Below, one piece after another: positions 1 to 7,791 of a DNA stretch of 64,000 nucleotides. The DNA is from Streptomyces sp. SID13031. Its GTDB lineage: Bacteria > Actinomycetota > Actinomycetes > Propionibacteriales > Kribbellaceae. Each line of letters opens with the position of its first letter. Position 1 is the first letter of the stretch. The notes below the pieces were generated by a model, which was given only the letters and a program-made list of their open reading frames with translations, did not search any database and was not told where the DNA came from. The stretch spans positions 1 to 64,000 of the forward strand of contig NZ_JAAGLV010000018.1 in the NCBI RefSeq assembly GCF_010548305.1, given 5' to 3'. Made by a program: the position numbers and the translations under genes.

Positions 1-489
1 GGCGGCCTTGACGATGTTGTGCAGGCGCAGCGGGCTCAGCGTGTCGACGATGTCTGCGACGCGGCGGTCGACGATGCCGGCGGCTTCTTCGGACAGTTCC
101 CTGCAGGCCGTCGCGATGTTGCAGGCCTTCCACGCGGTGGCGTGCCCCGACAAGACCTGAGCCCAGATCCTGGGCAGGCGATGACGCAACGCCAGGGCCT
201 GACCCATGTACTTGGCCGCCGAGGTGGTACTACGGCCGATCATCACCCCGAACTCGGCCACCGCGAACTCCTCAACACTCGGGCACCCGGACCCGCCGTA
301 GACCCTGCTCTGCTCGCCGCCGGGAACCAACTCGTGGTCAGAGACGGTCGCTGTGCCGGGATGGAGATCGGCGAAGTGCAGGCCGTGGCGCAGGATCTCG
401 ACATCGATCCAGTTGCGCTGGACGTGCAGCTCACCGACCGAGGAGAGCGTCTCCCGGGCCGTGTAATCGGCGAGATCAGATGCGAACAT
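1..489 (-). CDS. DUF222/13E12-repeat HNH endonuclease-family protein, C-terminus outside window
   Basis: Reading leftwards from ATG at 489 there are 163 open codons running off the left edge. The protein begins MFASDLADYTARETL and continues through AEFGVMIGRSTTSAAKYMGQ and ALALRHRLPRIW. This is the helical DUF222 N-terminal domain that in 13E12-repeat proteins precedes a C-terminal HNH nuclease. The HNH part would lie outside the window and is not seen. Such genes are multicopy and mobile-like in actinobacteria and their cellular role is unclear. The start overlaps a LexA-like inverted repeat, and a promoter just upstream would give a nearly leaderless transcript. Confidence 0.8.
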   Translation of the reverse strand, partial: MFASDLADYTARETLSSVGELHVQRNWIDVEILRHGLHFADLHPGTATVSDHELVPGGEQSRVYGGSGCPSVEEFAVAEFGVMIGRSTTSAAKYMGQALALRHRLPRIWAQVLSGHATAWKACNIATACRELSEEAAGIVDRRVADIVDTLSPLRLHNIVKAA

Positions 490-498
490 GTGTGTTCG
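483..498. promoter_or_regulatory. LexA-like inverted repeat over the 13E12 start codon
   Basis: CGAACATGTGTGTTCG has perfect CGAACA/TGTTCG arms. Actinobacterial SOS boxes are CGAAC-N4-GTTCG, whereas here the CGAAC and GTTCG cores are 6 nt apart, so LexA binding is uncertain. On the minus strand a promoter TTGGTA (528-523), 18 nt, TAGTAT (504-499) predicts a transcript start inside this repeat. SOS control of 13E12 genes is known in mycobacteria. Confidence 0.4.
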
Positions 499-528
499 AT
501 ACTATGCTAAGCAGGCGGTCGCTACCAA
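499..528 (-). promoter_or_regulatory. Putative sigma-70-type promoter of the 13E12 gene
   Basis: On the minus strand, TTGGTA at 528-523 and TAGTAT at 504-499 are 18 nt apart. The expected start near 492 lies 3 nt from the ATG, suggesting a leaderless mRNA. Confidence 0.4.
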
Positions 529-600
529 ATCGCTTCCGGGCTCGAATCTCCTTACGCACAAGGCGATTACAAGCCAGCCAGAGCGAGGAGCGGCGATGGC

Positions 601-2271
601 TTATCTGGTGGGGGTGATCACCAGAGCGTCTCCGACGGGGCGTTCGCCGGTGGCGTCGGAGGGGGTGTTCAAGACCTTGCCATTGGCAACCATTGTGGTC
701 GAGCCGCCGCCATCCAGGTTGATGGCATTGCGGAGGCCGAAGGACTTGGCTACTGCTGCGGCTTCACCGATGCCGAGGCCGAGGCTGTCGACGTTGCGGC
801 CGTCGGCGGTGATCAGGACGGTGCGGCCCTGGACGTCGACGCCGGCGATCGTGCGGGGGTTTCGCTTGTGGACCCACCCGTAGTAGAAGCTCGGGTTGCC
901 GGCGGGGGCCATGCCGTCGGCCTTTGGGGTTGCTCCGACGCGGCCGTCGTGGATGAGCTCGGGGCCGCCGTTCACGATCGTCGTACTGCGGGACAGGCGG
1001 ATGTCGCGGCCACGGGTATCGGTGAGGGACGCACGGATGTCCACGTGCTTGCCTGGCTTTGCAGCTGCCAGGAGTGGGGCCACCTGGGCGCCGGTTGCCT
1101 GGATAGTGCGGCCCCCTTCGGGGATTGCGCCGCCTCGGGTGGTCGGGCGGATCGCGGTGACGGTGCCACGACGGTCGAGGATGACCTCGGCGCCGAGGCC
1201 GCTGGGGGTGAGGGCGGCGTAGGTCGAGTCGAAGGCGATCAGTTCGTCCGGGTCGGCACAGGTCACGTCGTGCAGTGGCGCGGAGGTCGGCAGGTCGTCG
1301 GCGGTGCCGCCACAGTTGCGGATCAGGCCGGGGACGCGATTCAGGCCGTCCAGCGGGAGCGGGTGACCGGCGGCCCTTACCTCGCCGTGCCAGCCGAAGC
1401 GTTCGACCGCAGTACCGCGGGCGTTGTCCGAGATGACCAGGGCGGGTCGGCCGTCGGTCGGTTCGCTGACCAGGTGGCCGTCGTACACGGCGACGCCGGC
1501 TGGGTCGCCGGGTGCGCCCGCCTTCGGATCGAGGACGAAGAAGCCGGCGTTGATCGCGCCTGTCGCACCGGTGAGGGCAGCCAGGGTGGTGGTGGTTTCG
1601 CGGGCTTCCAGATCGAGGCCATAGGAAGCATCGAGGCCGCCGCGGAACTTCTTCGGGTCGATGGTCAGTACCTGGACGTGCCAAGGACCCGTTGAGCCGC
1701 TGACGTCGTCGGGCTCGCCGTCCCAGCCGGTGTAGATGCTGGAGCCGCCCAGGCCGGTCGCGATGACCTTGGCGCGGAGTGCGTCGGCGTCGGCCTTGGC
1801 CGGGAACGAGCCGAGGCGGACGCGGTAGCCGAGCGAGTTGCCACCTGCGTCGGCGAGCTTCGGCGTCGGGACGTCCTCCACGCGGGGGTCGAGGCCGACG
1901 GCGCGGAGCTTGGCGGCGGCGGCATCGGCGGTGGGGCGATCCGAGAGTGCGGTGGCGGGCGCGTCGGGGTCGGGTGAGCTGGAGGGAATCGCCACCTCGA
2001 CTGTCCAGAACGATTGCGGGCCGGCCTGGCCGCGGACGATCGTCGTCAGCGTGACGCCGGGTTGGAGGGTGCGGCTCTCACGAGTCTCGGGGAGGTTCGC
2101 CGGGCCCAGCGGCAAGACGCTCGCGGCACCAGCATGCGAGGCGGCGGCCACCGATGAAGGGTCATGCGACGGCTGGGCTGCCGCAGTACCGGCCAAAGCG
2201 GTCGCGGCCGCGAGGGAGGCCGCGGCCGCCAGGACCGCAGTACGCGAAGACAATGCTGGGCGGAAGGTCAT
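601..2271 (-). CDS. Secreted SPOR-like plus phosphodiester glycosidase (NAGPA-like) protein
   Basis: 556 aa. Residues 1-32 form a signal peptide ending around AGTAAAQP. Residues about 70-170 resemble a SPOR-type repeat region (FWTVEVAIP and YRVRLGSFPAKADADALRAK). The second half carries hallmarks of the phosphodiester glycosidase family (NAGPA/DUF2233): AINAGFFVLD, TIAGVDVQGRTVLITADGR and NAINLDGGGSTTMVANG. Relatives remove N-acetylglucosamine from phosphodiester-linked sugars, so an exported role on glycans or wall material is likely but unproven. The ATG at 2271 has an AGGA upstream. It lies 62 bp downstream of the Gfo/Idh/MocA gene on the same strand and may share its transcript. Confidence 0.8.
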   Translation of the reverse strand: MTFRPALSSRTAVLAAAASLAAATALAGTAAAQPSHDPSSVAAASHAGAASVLPLGPANLPETRESRTLQPGVTLTTIVRGQAGPQSFWTVEVAIPSSSPDPDAPATALSDRPTADAAAAKLRAVGLDPRVEDVPTPKLADAGGNSLGYRVRLGSFPAKADADALRAKVIATGLGGSSIYTGWDGEPDDVSGSTGPWHVQVLTIDPKKFRGGLDASYGLDLEARETTTTLAALTGATGAINAGFFVLDPKAGAPGDPAGVAVYDGHLVSEPTDGRPALVISDNARGTAVERFGWHGEVRAAGHPLPLDGLNRVPGLIRNCGGTADDLPTSAPLHDVTCADPDELIAFDSTYAALTPSGLGAEVILDRRGTVTAIRPTTRGGAIPEGGRTIQATGAQVAPLLAAAKPGKHVDIRASLTDTRGRDIRLSRSTTIVNGGPELIHDGRVGATPKADGMAPAGNPSFYYGWVHKRNPRTIAGVDVQGRTVLITADGRNVDSLGLGIGEAAAVAKSFGLRNAINLDGGGSTTMVANGKVLNTPSDATGERPVGDALVITPTR

Positions 2272-2333
2272 AGTTCATTCCTATGTCACTCCCCTACCAC
2301 CCGCAATGACCCGAGGGTGAACTAGCTACGAAC

Positions 2334-3530
2334 TCAGGCGGGGGCGTCGCCGTGGTCGGGGATCTCCACCTGTACTCCGCCCTGAAGGGCCGACTGGTGG
2401 GCGTAGATGCCGGGGAGCGTGAAGCGGGCGGCGACCCAGGCGTTGACCGGCGGGAGGGTCTTGTCGGCGACGGCGCGGACGAAGTCGTCGGCGAGGAAGT
2501 GGTGCGAACCCTCGTGGCCGTTGTGCAGCCCGTCGAACTCGGAAGGCAGCCGGCTGCGGTCGTGGACCGGTGACAGCCCGGACCGGAACGCGTCGCGCAG
2601 GGCCGGGTCGACGTTCGCCAGGTCCGCGTCGTCCAGCGAACCGCTCGGCTCGGTCTCCATCAGGTTGCTGATGTCCTCCACGCCGTCCTTGGTCTGCCAG
2701 AGCGTGGTCGTGGCCAGCTGCTCGAAGCTGCCCTCGGTGCCGAACACGCGCAGTCGCGACTCACGCAGGTGCGACGGGTAGCCGACGCGGCGCATCTCGT
2801 TGGTGCGCATGATGCCGCCGTCGGCCAGCTTGAACAGCGCGGTCGCGTTGCTGAAGTCGTTGCCGAACTGGCTGATCTCCCGGTCGAAGACACCGTCGCC
2901 GCGGTCGTCCTTCACACCGATACAGGAGACGTGGGTGGCGTGCTGGCCGGTCACCGACAGCACATTGCCGACCGCGTGGGTCGGGTAGAGCATGGGCGGG
3001 AAGGAGGCGGTCTTCTTCCAGTCCTCGCCGCCGCTGTACTGGTACGCCGCGTAGAACCCGAGATCCATGTCGTGGACGTAGTCGCCCTCGGTGTAGAAGA
3101 CGCGGCCGAAGTCACCGGCGGCCAGGCGCTGACGGCAGTAGACGGAGGATGGGTAGTAGAAGCTCGTCTCGCCCATCATGTAGGTCAGGCCGGTCTCCTT
3201 GACCAGCTCGATGATGCGCGCGATCTGGTCGGCCTCGATCGCCATCGGGACCGTCGAGTAGACGTGCTTGCCGGCCTCGAGCGCCTGGATCGCCATCTCG
3301 CCGTGCAGCCAGCGCTGGGTGAAGATCGCCACCGCGTCGACGTCCGAGGCGAGCATCTCCTCGAAGGACTGGTAGGTGATCGAGACGCCCTGTTTCTCGG
3401 CGACCTCGGCCAGCCGATCGGGCAATACGTCGGTCAGCCGGACGTCAACGACGTCGGGATGCGCGGACCACAGCCGCAGGAAGGAAGGGGCGAACTGGCC
3501 GGCTCCGACGACACCGATGCTGATGCTCAT
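2334..3530 (-). CDS. Gfo/Idh/MocA-family NAD(P)-dependent oxidoreductase
   Basis: 398 aa. The N-terminus ISIGVVGAGQF is a Rossmann GxGxxG-type nucleotide-binding site, followed by the family's DAVAIFTQRWLHGE and GKHVYSTVPMAIEADQ segments; AGKHVYSTVPM corresponds to the usual EKP-like region with K retained but the motif altered. The C-terminal half is a beta-sheet substrate domain. Members oxidise or reduce sugars and cyclitols, and the substrate here cannot be read from sequence. I chose ATG 3530 (MSISIGVV) because the Rossmann strand starts right there; an in-frame TTG at 3542 would add four residues. Confidence 0.8.
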   Translation of the reverse strand: MSISIGVVGAGQFAPSFLRLWSAHPDVVDVRLTDVLPDRLAEVAEKQGVSITYQSFEEMLASDVDAVAIFTQRWLHGEMAIQALEAGKHVYSTVPMAIEADQIARIIELVKETGLTYMMGETSFYYPSSVYCRQRLAAGDFGRVFYTEGDYVHDMDLGFYAAYQYSGGEDWKKTASFPPMLYPTHAVGNVLSVTGQHATHVSCIGVKDDRGDGVFDREISQFGNDFSNATALFKLADGGIMRTNEMRRVGYPSHLRESRLRVFGTEGSFEQLATTTLWQTKDGVEDISNLMETEPSGSLDDADLANVDPALRDAFRSGLSPVHDRSRLPSEFDGLHNGHEGSHHFLADDFVRAVADKTLPPVNAWVAARFTLPGIYAHQSALQGGVQVEIPDHGDAPA

Positions 3531-3674
3531 GAACCCAGGCAATCACACATACTCCGATCACGTAAGAACAATTCCGCACATCAAGACGCCGAGGCGGAAC
3601 TCAGCTGCGGACGGCCCGGCCCAGACGGGCGCAGTGAGCAGTCACCGGTACGACGGCGAGGCGCCGATCGCGGG

Positions 3675-3908
3675 TCAGCCGTGCATCAAAAGGAGGGCGC
3701 GGTCCGCCGTGGCGAGCTCGAGGCGGCCGGCATCGACAGCGCCGTACGCACCGATCGGGCCACTGGTCTTACGGCCGTGCCGATTGGTCCAGAAGCCCCA
3801 GCCCGCGGGCGCGTCCGGCCACTCCGGGTCGGGCTCCCAGCCGAGCGGCGGCCGCCAGCCGACGGTCGGCGGCTCGGGCCAGCTGGGCGGTGGGTTGAAT
3901 CGATGCAC
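3675..3908 (-). CDS. Small Pro/Trp-rich protein of unknown function
   Basis: 77 aa from GTG 3908, with GGAAAGG five bases upstream. The N-terminal half repeats the pattern NPPPSWPEPP, GWRPPLGWEPDPEWP, APAGWGFW. Such P-x-W/G-W motifs occur at the N-termini of many actinobacterial membrane or DUF2510-like proteins. No membrane segment follows. Two GATCAAC direct repeats 20 nt apart lie upstream (3961 and 3981). Function unknown. Confidence 0.55.
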   Translation of the reverse strand: MHRFNPPPSWPEPPTVGWRPPLGWEPDPEWPDAPAGWGFWTNRHGRKTSGPIGAYGAVDAGRLELATADRALLLMHG

Positions 3909-3957
3909 GGGTGGCCTTTCCCCAGTCGATCGGATGACGATCCCCAGGAGATCCGAT

Positions 3958-3987
3958 GTTGATCAACAACTTGTCTGACTGATCAAC
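3958..3987. promoter_or_regulatory. GATCAAC direct repeats and GTTGATCAAC palindrome
   Basis: GTTGATCAAC at 3958-3967 is a perfect 10-bp palindrome. GATCAAC recurs at 3981-3987, exactly two helical turns away. This lies in the 285-bp gap between the divergent 77-aa gene and the gene at 4194, so it could be a shared operator. The rest of the gap shows only a TTGACA at 4134 and a GGTCTG/CAGACC repeat at 4145-4160. Confidence 0.3.
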
Positions 3988-4193
3988 GACCACTGGGATC
4001 GAACGTCACGCCTAAATCTTGGTAAAGATTATGGCCTCCTCCCCCACTCTGGCTAGCGATGCGGGTAGTAAGCGTTCCGTCACCAAGCGGCACGATCCGT
4101 CACCGGGGCAACAGTTGCCACCGGCCACCGCCCTTGACATCGGAGGTCTGCTGACAGACCGTGAACAGAATCGATCGGCATCATGGGGGGACC

Positions 4194-4874
4194 ATGGATC
4201 CTGATCTGTGGAGCAGGTCCTGCACGCCGCAGGAGGTCGCGGCGCAGGACTTCGAGGGGCTGAGTGCGCTCGGGCTCTACCGCGCCCAGCTGGACCTGAC
4301 CGGCATCGCCGGCGATCCGGCCCGCCTGCGCGAGCTACTCGTCGCAGTACAGACACTGCGGCGGATCGGCATCCTGGTCGAGTACGAGCTGGATCTTTTC
4401 GGCGGATCGCCGCGGTTCGCCACCGTCCGGGAGAACGTGGCACTGGTGCGGGCGATCGTGGCCGACGGTACGACGCCGGCGACCTTCACCATCAGCCCTG
4501 GCTCCGGAGAGTGCTCGCCGTGGCTCGACGCCTACCGGGAACGGGTCGGCGCCGCCGTGCAGCCGTGGCTGACCGGGCCAGCCATCCAGCTCACTGAGGC
4601 ATGGTCCGAGATCGTCATCGCCGAGCGACGGCGGCTGAGCCTGAACGGCATCGCGGCGTACCGGATCGCCTTGCAGCGACTGACCCTGCGCAGTAACACC
4701 GAACTGCTCAACCTGGTCGCCGACAGCGCCCGCGAGTACGAGCTGAGCGGCGACACCTTGCTGCTCGAGCACGACCTGGTCGGCCCCCGGGTCGCCTCGC
4801 TGACCGAGATGCTAGTTGCCTTAAGCAACAGACTTCGGGCGGGCGACGCACCGCCACTCGAGCAGGCGGGATAG
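4194..4874 (+). CDS. Uncharacterised protein resembling the C-terminal half of radical SAM enzymes
   Basis: 226 aa from ATG 4194, just after a GGGGGG ribosome site; an in-frame GTG at 4161 is less likely. Residues about 40-110 (LRRIGILVEYELDLFGG, TVRENVALVRAIVADG, PATFTISPGSGECSPWLDAY) read like the later strands of a B12-type radical SAM barrel. No CxxxCxxC cluster motif or N-terminal half exists, so it is either a half-size homologue or unrelated. Codon use matches the neighbours. It is followed by a GH43 remnant on the same strand. Confidence 0.6.
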   Translation: MDPDLWSRSCTPQEVAAQDFEGLSALGLYRAQLDLTGIAGDPARLRELLVAVQTLRRIGILVEYELDLFGGSPRFATVRENVALVRAIVADGTTPATFTISPGSGECSPWLDAYRERVGAAVQPWLTGPAIQLTEAWSEIVIAERRRLSLNGIAAYRIALQRLTLRSNTELLNLVADSAREYELSGDTLLLEHDLVGPRVASLTEMLVALSNRLRAGDAPPLEQAG

Positions 4875-4956
4875 CCGCCGGCCCACTATTCGACACCGGT
4901 GCGAACGGTTTACGAATCGGGTTCCATCGTTGTAAATGGTTCCATGAGGATCACCC

Positions 4957-5480
4957 GCCCCGCTGTTCGTCAGCCGCAACACCCAGATGTGGGCGCCGGC
5001 GTTCCGGCACGTCGGCAGCCGTTGGTACATCTACTACACGGCCTCCGACGGAGTGGACGCGATCGACGGCGAACCGATCACGCACAACGGCCAGCAGTAC
5101 TTCGTCTGGACCGGCCCCGGCCGTGGCCAGGGTGGACCGGCACAGCTCTACATCGTCCGGATGAGCGACCCCTGGACGGCGACCGGCGCTCGCGTCGCGA
5201 TCCCGGCCGACGGTGGCTGCAGCGAAGTACGGGAAGGGTCTGGGGACCGGGGCACCACTCCTTCTTCCAGTCCCCGGACGGCACCGAGGACTGGATCGCG
5301 TATCACGGCAAGAACACCAGCACCTACACGTATGCCTTCAGGACCGCACGGGTCCAGAAGATCAGCTGGAACGCGGACGGTACGCCGAACCTCGGCAGCC
5401 CACTGGCCGCTGGCGCCACGCAGAACCTGCCATCCAGCAACACCGTGATCAGCCTCGACCGGATCGAGATCTACTCTTGA
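4957..5480 (+). pseudogene. Decayed GH43 arabinanase-like gene
   Basis: The reading frame starting at 4957 encodes APLFVSRNTQMWAPAFRHVG and RWYIYYTASDG, then YIVRMSDPW and VAIPADGGCSE. The family motif continues only in the next frame from about 5238: GPGHHSFFQSPDGTEDWIAY, KNTSTYTYAFRTARVQKISW, ending with TGA at 5478-5480. These are the WAP and GHHSFF-type motifs of GH43 arabinan-degrading enzymes. The N-terminal catalytic Asp region is missing, and about 60 expected residues between GGC and GPGHHSFF are lost together with the frame. No intact protein is possible. Confidence 0.75.
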
Positions 5481-5527
5481 AAGGTTTCAGTAGGGCCGCC
5501 ATGGGGGTTGCCTGACAAGATAGCGGC

Positions 5528-6139
5528 GTGCCCGAGACCACCCGTGCCCTGCTGACCGCGCAGGCAGCCACCTGGCGGCGGATCCTGGACCACCCGTTCG
5601 TCTCCCGGACCTCCGCCGGTTCGTTGCCCAAGGCCACCTTCGACCGATGGATCGCCGAGGACTACTTCTTCGTCCAGTCGTTCCACCGGTATCTCGAAGA
5701 GCTGTCCGCGGCGGCACCCGACGACGAGGCCAGGAAGGTGCTGGCGGGTGGTCTGGCCGCGCTCGTACCAGAGCTGGCGCTGTTTGAGCAGGCAGCCGCC
5801 GTGCGTGGTATCGACCTCGCCGGCGAGCCGTCGCTGCTCAACCTGGGCTACTCGTCATACCTGTTCACCTCGGTCGGCGAGGGCTGGCCGGTCGGCATCA
5901 CCGTGCTCTACGCCGTCGAGAAGGCGTACTACGACGCCTGGGCGTCCGTGCGCGACACGACCGGCGCGGACACGCAGTACGCGGGCTTCATCGCGAACTG
6001 GTCGTCGCCGGAGTTCGCGGCGTACGTCGAACAGTTGGCCGAGCTGGTCGACCGCGAGTCGCTGACGCCGGCGATGACGCTGGCCTTCGACCGCGTACTG
6101 CGCTTCGAGCTCGCCTTCTGGGACCTGGTGAACGCGTGA
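5528..6139 (+). CDS. tenA: TenA/THI-4 family protein without cysteine
   Basis: 203 aa from GTG 5528. The helical TenA fold is recognisable from WRRILDHPFVSRTSAGSLPK, FDRWIAEDYFFVQSFHRYLE, VLYAVEKAYYDAW and the C-terminal RFELAFWDLV with its conserved Glu. TenA proteins hydrolyse aminopyrimidines for thiamin salvage. The classic thiaminase II uses a Cys nucleophile, but this protein contains no cysteine at all, so it belongs to the Cys-less (TenA_E-like) group with uncertain substrate. The stop overlaps the next gene's GTG (GTGA). Confidence 0.85.
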   Translation: MPETTRALLTAQAATWRRILDHPFVSRTSAGSLPKATFDRWIAEDYFFVQSFHRYLEELSAAAPDDEARKVLAGGLAALVPELALFEQAAAVRGIDLAGEPSLLNLGYSSYLFTSVGEGWPVGITVLYAVEKAYYDAWASVRDTTGADTQYAGFIANWSSPEFAAYVEQLAELVDRESLTPAMTLAFDRVLRFELAFWDLVNA

Positions 6140-6861
6140 AGAAGCCCATCCTGGTGAGTGGCATCGTCATGCTCGCACTCGTCGGGGGCGGCGGCGGGTA
6201 CGTGGGCGGACAGGTGCTGGACCAGCGGACCTCGGGCGGGTCGGCCGCGCCGCTGCCGACGGGCTCGCCCGGCACTCCGACCACCACGCCGAAGCCGACG
6301 CCGTCGATCCCGTTGATCCGCAAGACGCCGCAGCCGAACCCGCTCCCGGCGCTGGAGCTCGCCGACCTGGACTTCAAGAACCGCAACTTCACCGTCACCG
6401 GAGACGTGGTCGGTCAGGTCAAGCTGTCGATCAAGGTGCCGGCCGGCTGGCAGCTCACGCCCACCAAGGACAAGCCGTCCGAGGTCAGGTTCGTCGACGA
6501 GTCGGGGGAACGCGCCATCCGGGTCCAGTCGGCGCTGGCGCCCGACACGTCGGTGAAGGACTCGCTCCAGGGCCTGGTGACGAATCTTCAGTCCAGCCAG
6601 CCGTACCAGAACAACCTGCAGACCCTGTACCAGGCCGAGGGCCAGGTCAAGGACGACGACGGCAATCTGCGGCCGGTGGCGACGCTGGTCTACACCTACA
6701 TCCCCGGCGCGACGACGCGGTACGTGATCGTCCGCTTCGTCGCGACCGGCGACGGCACCGTGACCACGGTCTCGATGAGCGTCACCGGCCTGCCGAAGGA
6801 GAAGAGCGTGCTCGAGAAGATCCTCGCCGAGGCCACCGCCTCGGTCCGGATCCGCGACTGA
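6136..6861 (+). CDS. Membrane-anchored exported protein, paralogue of the next gene
   Basis: 241 aa. One N-terminal membrane segment (ILVSGIVMLALVGGGGGYVG) is followed by a Ser/Pro/Thr-rich linker (SPGTPTTTPKPTPSIP) and an extracytoplasmic domain with IKVPAGWQLTP, ERAIRVQSAL, LVYTYIPGA and VSMSVTGLPKEKSVLEKILAEA. The same order of motifs occurs in the 6972 gene (VRVPGNWEMI, RRAVRVQGGF, LEIAVTGLPQDKAALADIL), so the two are tandem paralogues. It is translationally coupled to tenA by a GTGA overlap. Function unknown; proximity to a membrane kinase suggests a cell-surface role. Confidence 0.7.
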   Translation: MKKPILVSGIVMLALVGGGGGYVGGQVLDQRTSGGSAAPLPTGSPGTPTTTPKPTPSIPLIRKTPQPNPLPALELADLDFKNRNFTVTGDVVGQVKLSIKVPAGWQLTPTKDKPSEVRFVDESGERAIRVQSALAPDTSVKDSLQGLVTNLQSSQPYQNNLQTLYQAEGQVKDDDGNLRPVATLVYTYIPGATTRYVIVRFVATGDGTVTTVSMSVTGLPKEKSVLEKILAEATASVRIRD

Positions 6862-6971
6862 ACTCGGACCGCACGAGGGCAGCCGATCGGGCACAGCGAA
6901 ATCGGCGGCAACCTTTTGGCGGTCTACGGTGTCTTAGACGTATCGGGGGCGGACCGGGAGGAGGGGTAGTC

Positions 6972-7670
6972 GTGGCTGGACGGGGACTTGGGCGCGCGCT
7001 GCTCGGTTCTGGCCTGCTCGCAGTGACCCTGCTCGGGGGAGCAGGGGGCTATGCGCTCGGGTTGGTGACGACGGACCAGCAGGCGTCGGCCGGTACGCCG
7101 GCCGCGCCGCTGGCCGTTACCGTCTCCCCCGGCGGGGTCCCATCGACGACGCCGCCGCCGCGGAAGCTCGTGCCGGACGACAGCGAACCATTGCGGGCGG
7201 ACGAGATCCGCTACCGGACGCGGGTGTTCACCGTGACCAGCGTCGTCGCCTCGCGGGTCAGCGTGCGGGTTCCCGGCAACTGGGAAATGATCCTGCTGGA
7301 CCCACCGAAGGACATGAAGTTCAACGAGCCCGAACGCCGGCGCGCGGTCCGGGTGCAGGGCGGCTTCACCATCGCCCGGGCGCCGGCCGTGTCCCTGGAG
7401 GCCCGGATCAAGCAGTTCAAGGCGCTGCCGGCGGACGGCATGGTCTCGGTCAAGTCCCACACCGTCAACCCGGTGACGAAGGACGCGACGCTGATCTACA
7501 ACTATGCCGACATCGAGAGCAACACCCTCAAGTACGGCATGATCCGCTGGGTGGCAGGAGCGAAAGGCCTGTGCATCCTCGAGATCGCCGTCACCGGCCT
7601 ACCACAGGACAAGGCGGCCCTGGCCGACATCCTCGACCATGCCTCCGAGTCGGCCACTCGCACCGACTAG
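6972..7670 (+). CDS. Membrane-anchored exported protein, paralogue of the preceding gene
   Basis: 232 aa from GTG 6972 with GGAGGAGGGG upstream. An N-terminal membrane segment (LLGSGLLAVTLLGGAGGYAL), a Thr/Pro-rich linker and one extracytoplasmic domain are present. The motifs TRVFTVTSVVASRVSVRVPG and LEIAVTGLPQDK match the 6136 protein. It is convergent with the kinase gene, whose C-terminal ectodomain begins in similar style (GNFSVELPRDW), hinting at a common ligand or partner; that resemblance is weak. Confidence 0.7.
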   Translation: MAGRGLGRALLGSGLLAVTLLGGAGGYALGLVTTDQQASAGTPAAPLAVTVSPGGVPSTTPPPRKLVPDDSEPLRADEIRYRTRVFTVTSVVASRVSVRVPGNWEMILLDPPKDMKFNEPERRRAVRVQGGFTIARAPAVSLEARIKQFKALPADGMVSVKSHTVNPVTKDATLIYNYADIESNTLKYGMIRWVAGAKGLCILEIAVTGLPQDKAALADILDHASESATRTD

Positions 7671-7671
7671 C

Positions 7672-7782
7672 TCATTTGGGCCAGATGGTGCGGAAGATGG
7701 CCGAGCGTAGGCGGTAGAAGCGGCGGCGGCTCGACTGGACCAAGGCAGGGGACGGGCGGAGCCGCTCGGCGACATCTCTCAC
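7672..7782 (-). CDS. Small basic ORF downstream of the kinase gene
   Basis: 36 codons from GTG 7782 with an AAGGAT ribosome site, nine bases after the kinase stop. The predicted peptide begins MRDVAERLRPSPALVQSS and ends RSAIFRTIWPK; it is strongly basic and could form an amphipathic helix. Too short for homology judgement, but spacing and ribosome site fit a real downstream cistron. Confidence 0.4.
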   Translation of the reverse strand: MRDVAERLRPSPALVQSSRRRFYRLRSAIFRTIWPK

Positions 7783-7791
7783 GGGGATCCT

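Noticed and set aside
5481..5527. TPP riboswitch before tenA
   Set aside because: The gap to the upstream remnant is only 47 bp and has no thi-box sequence.
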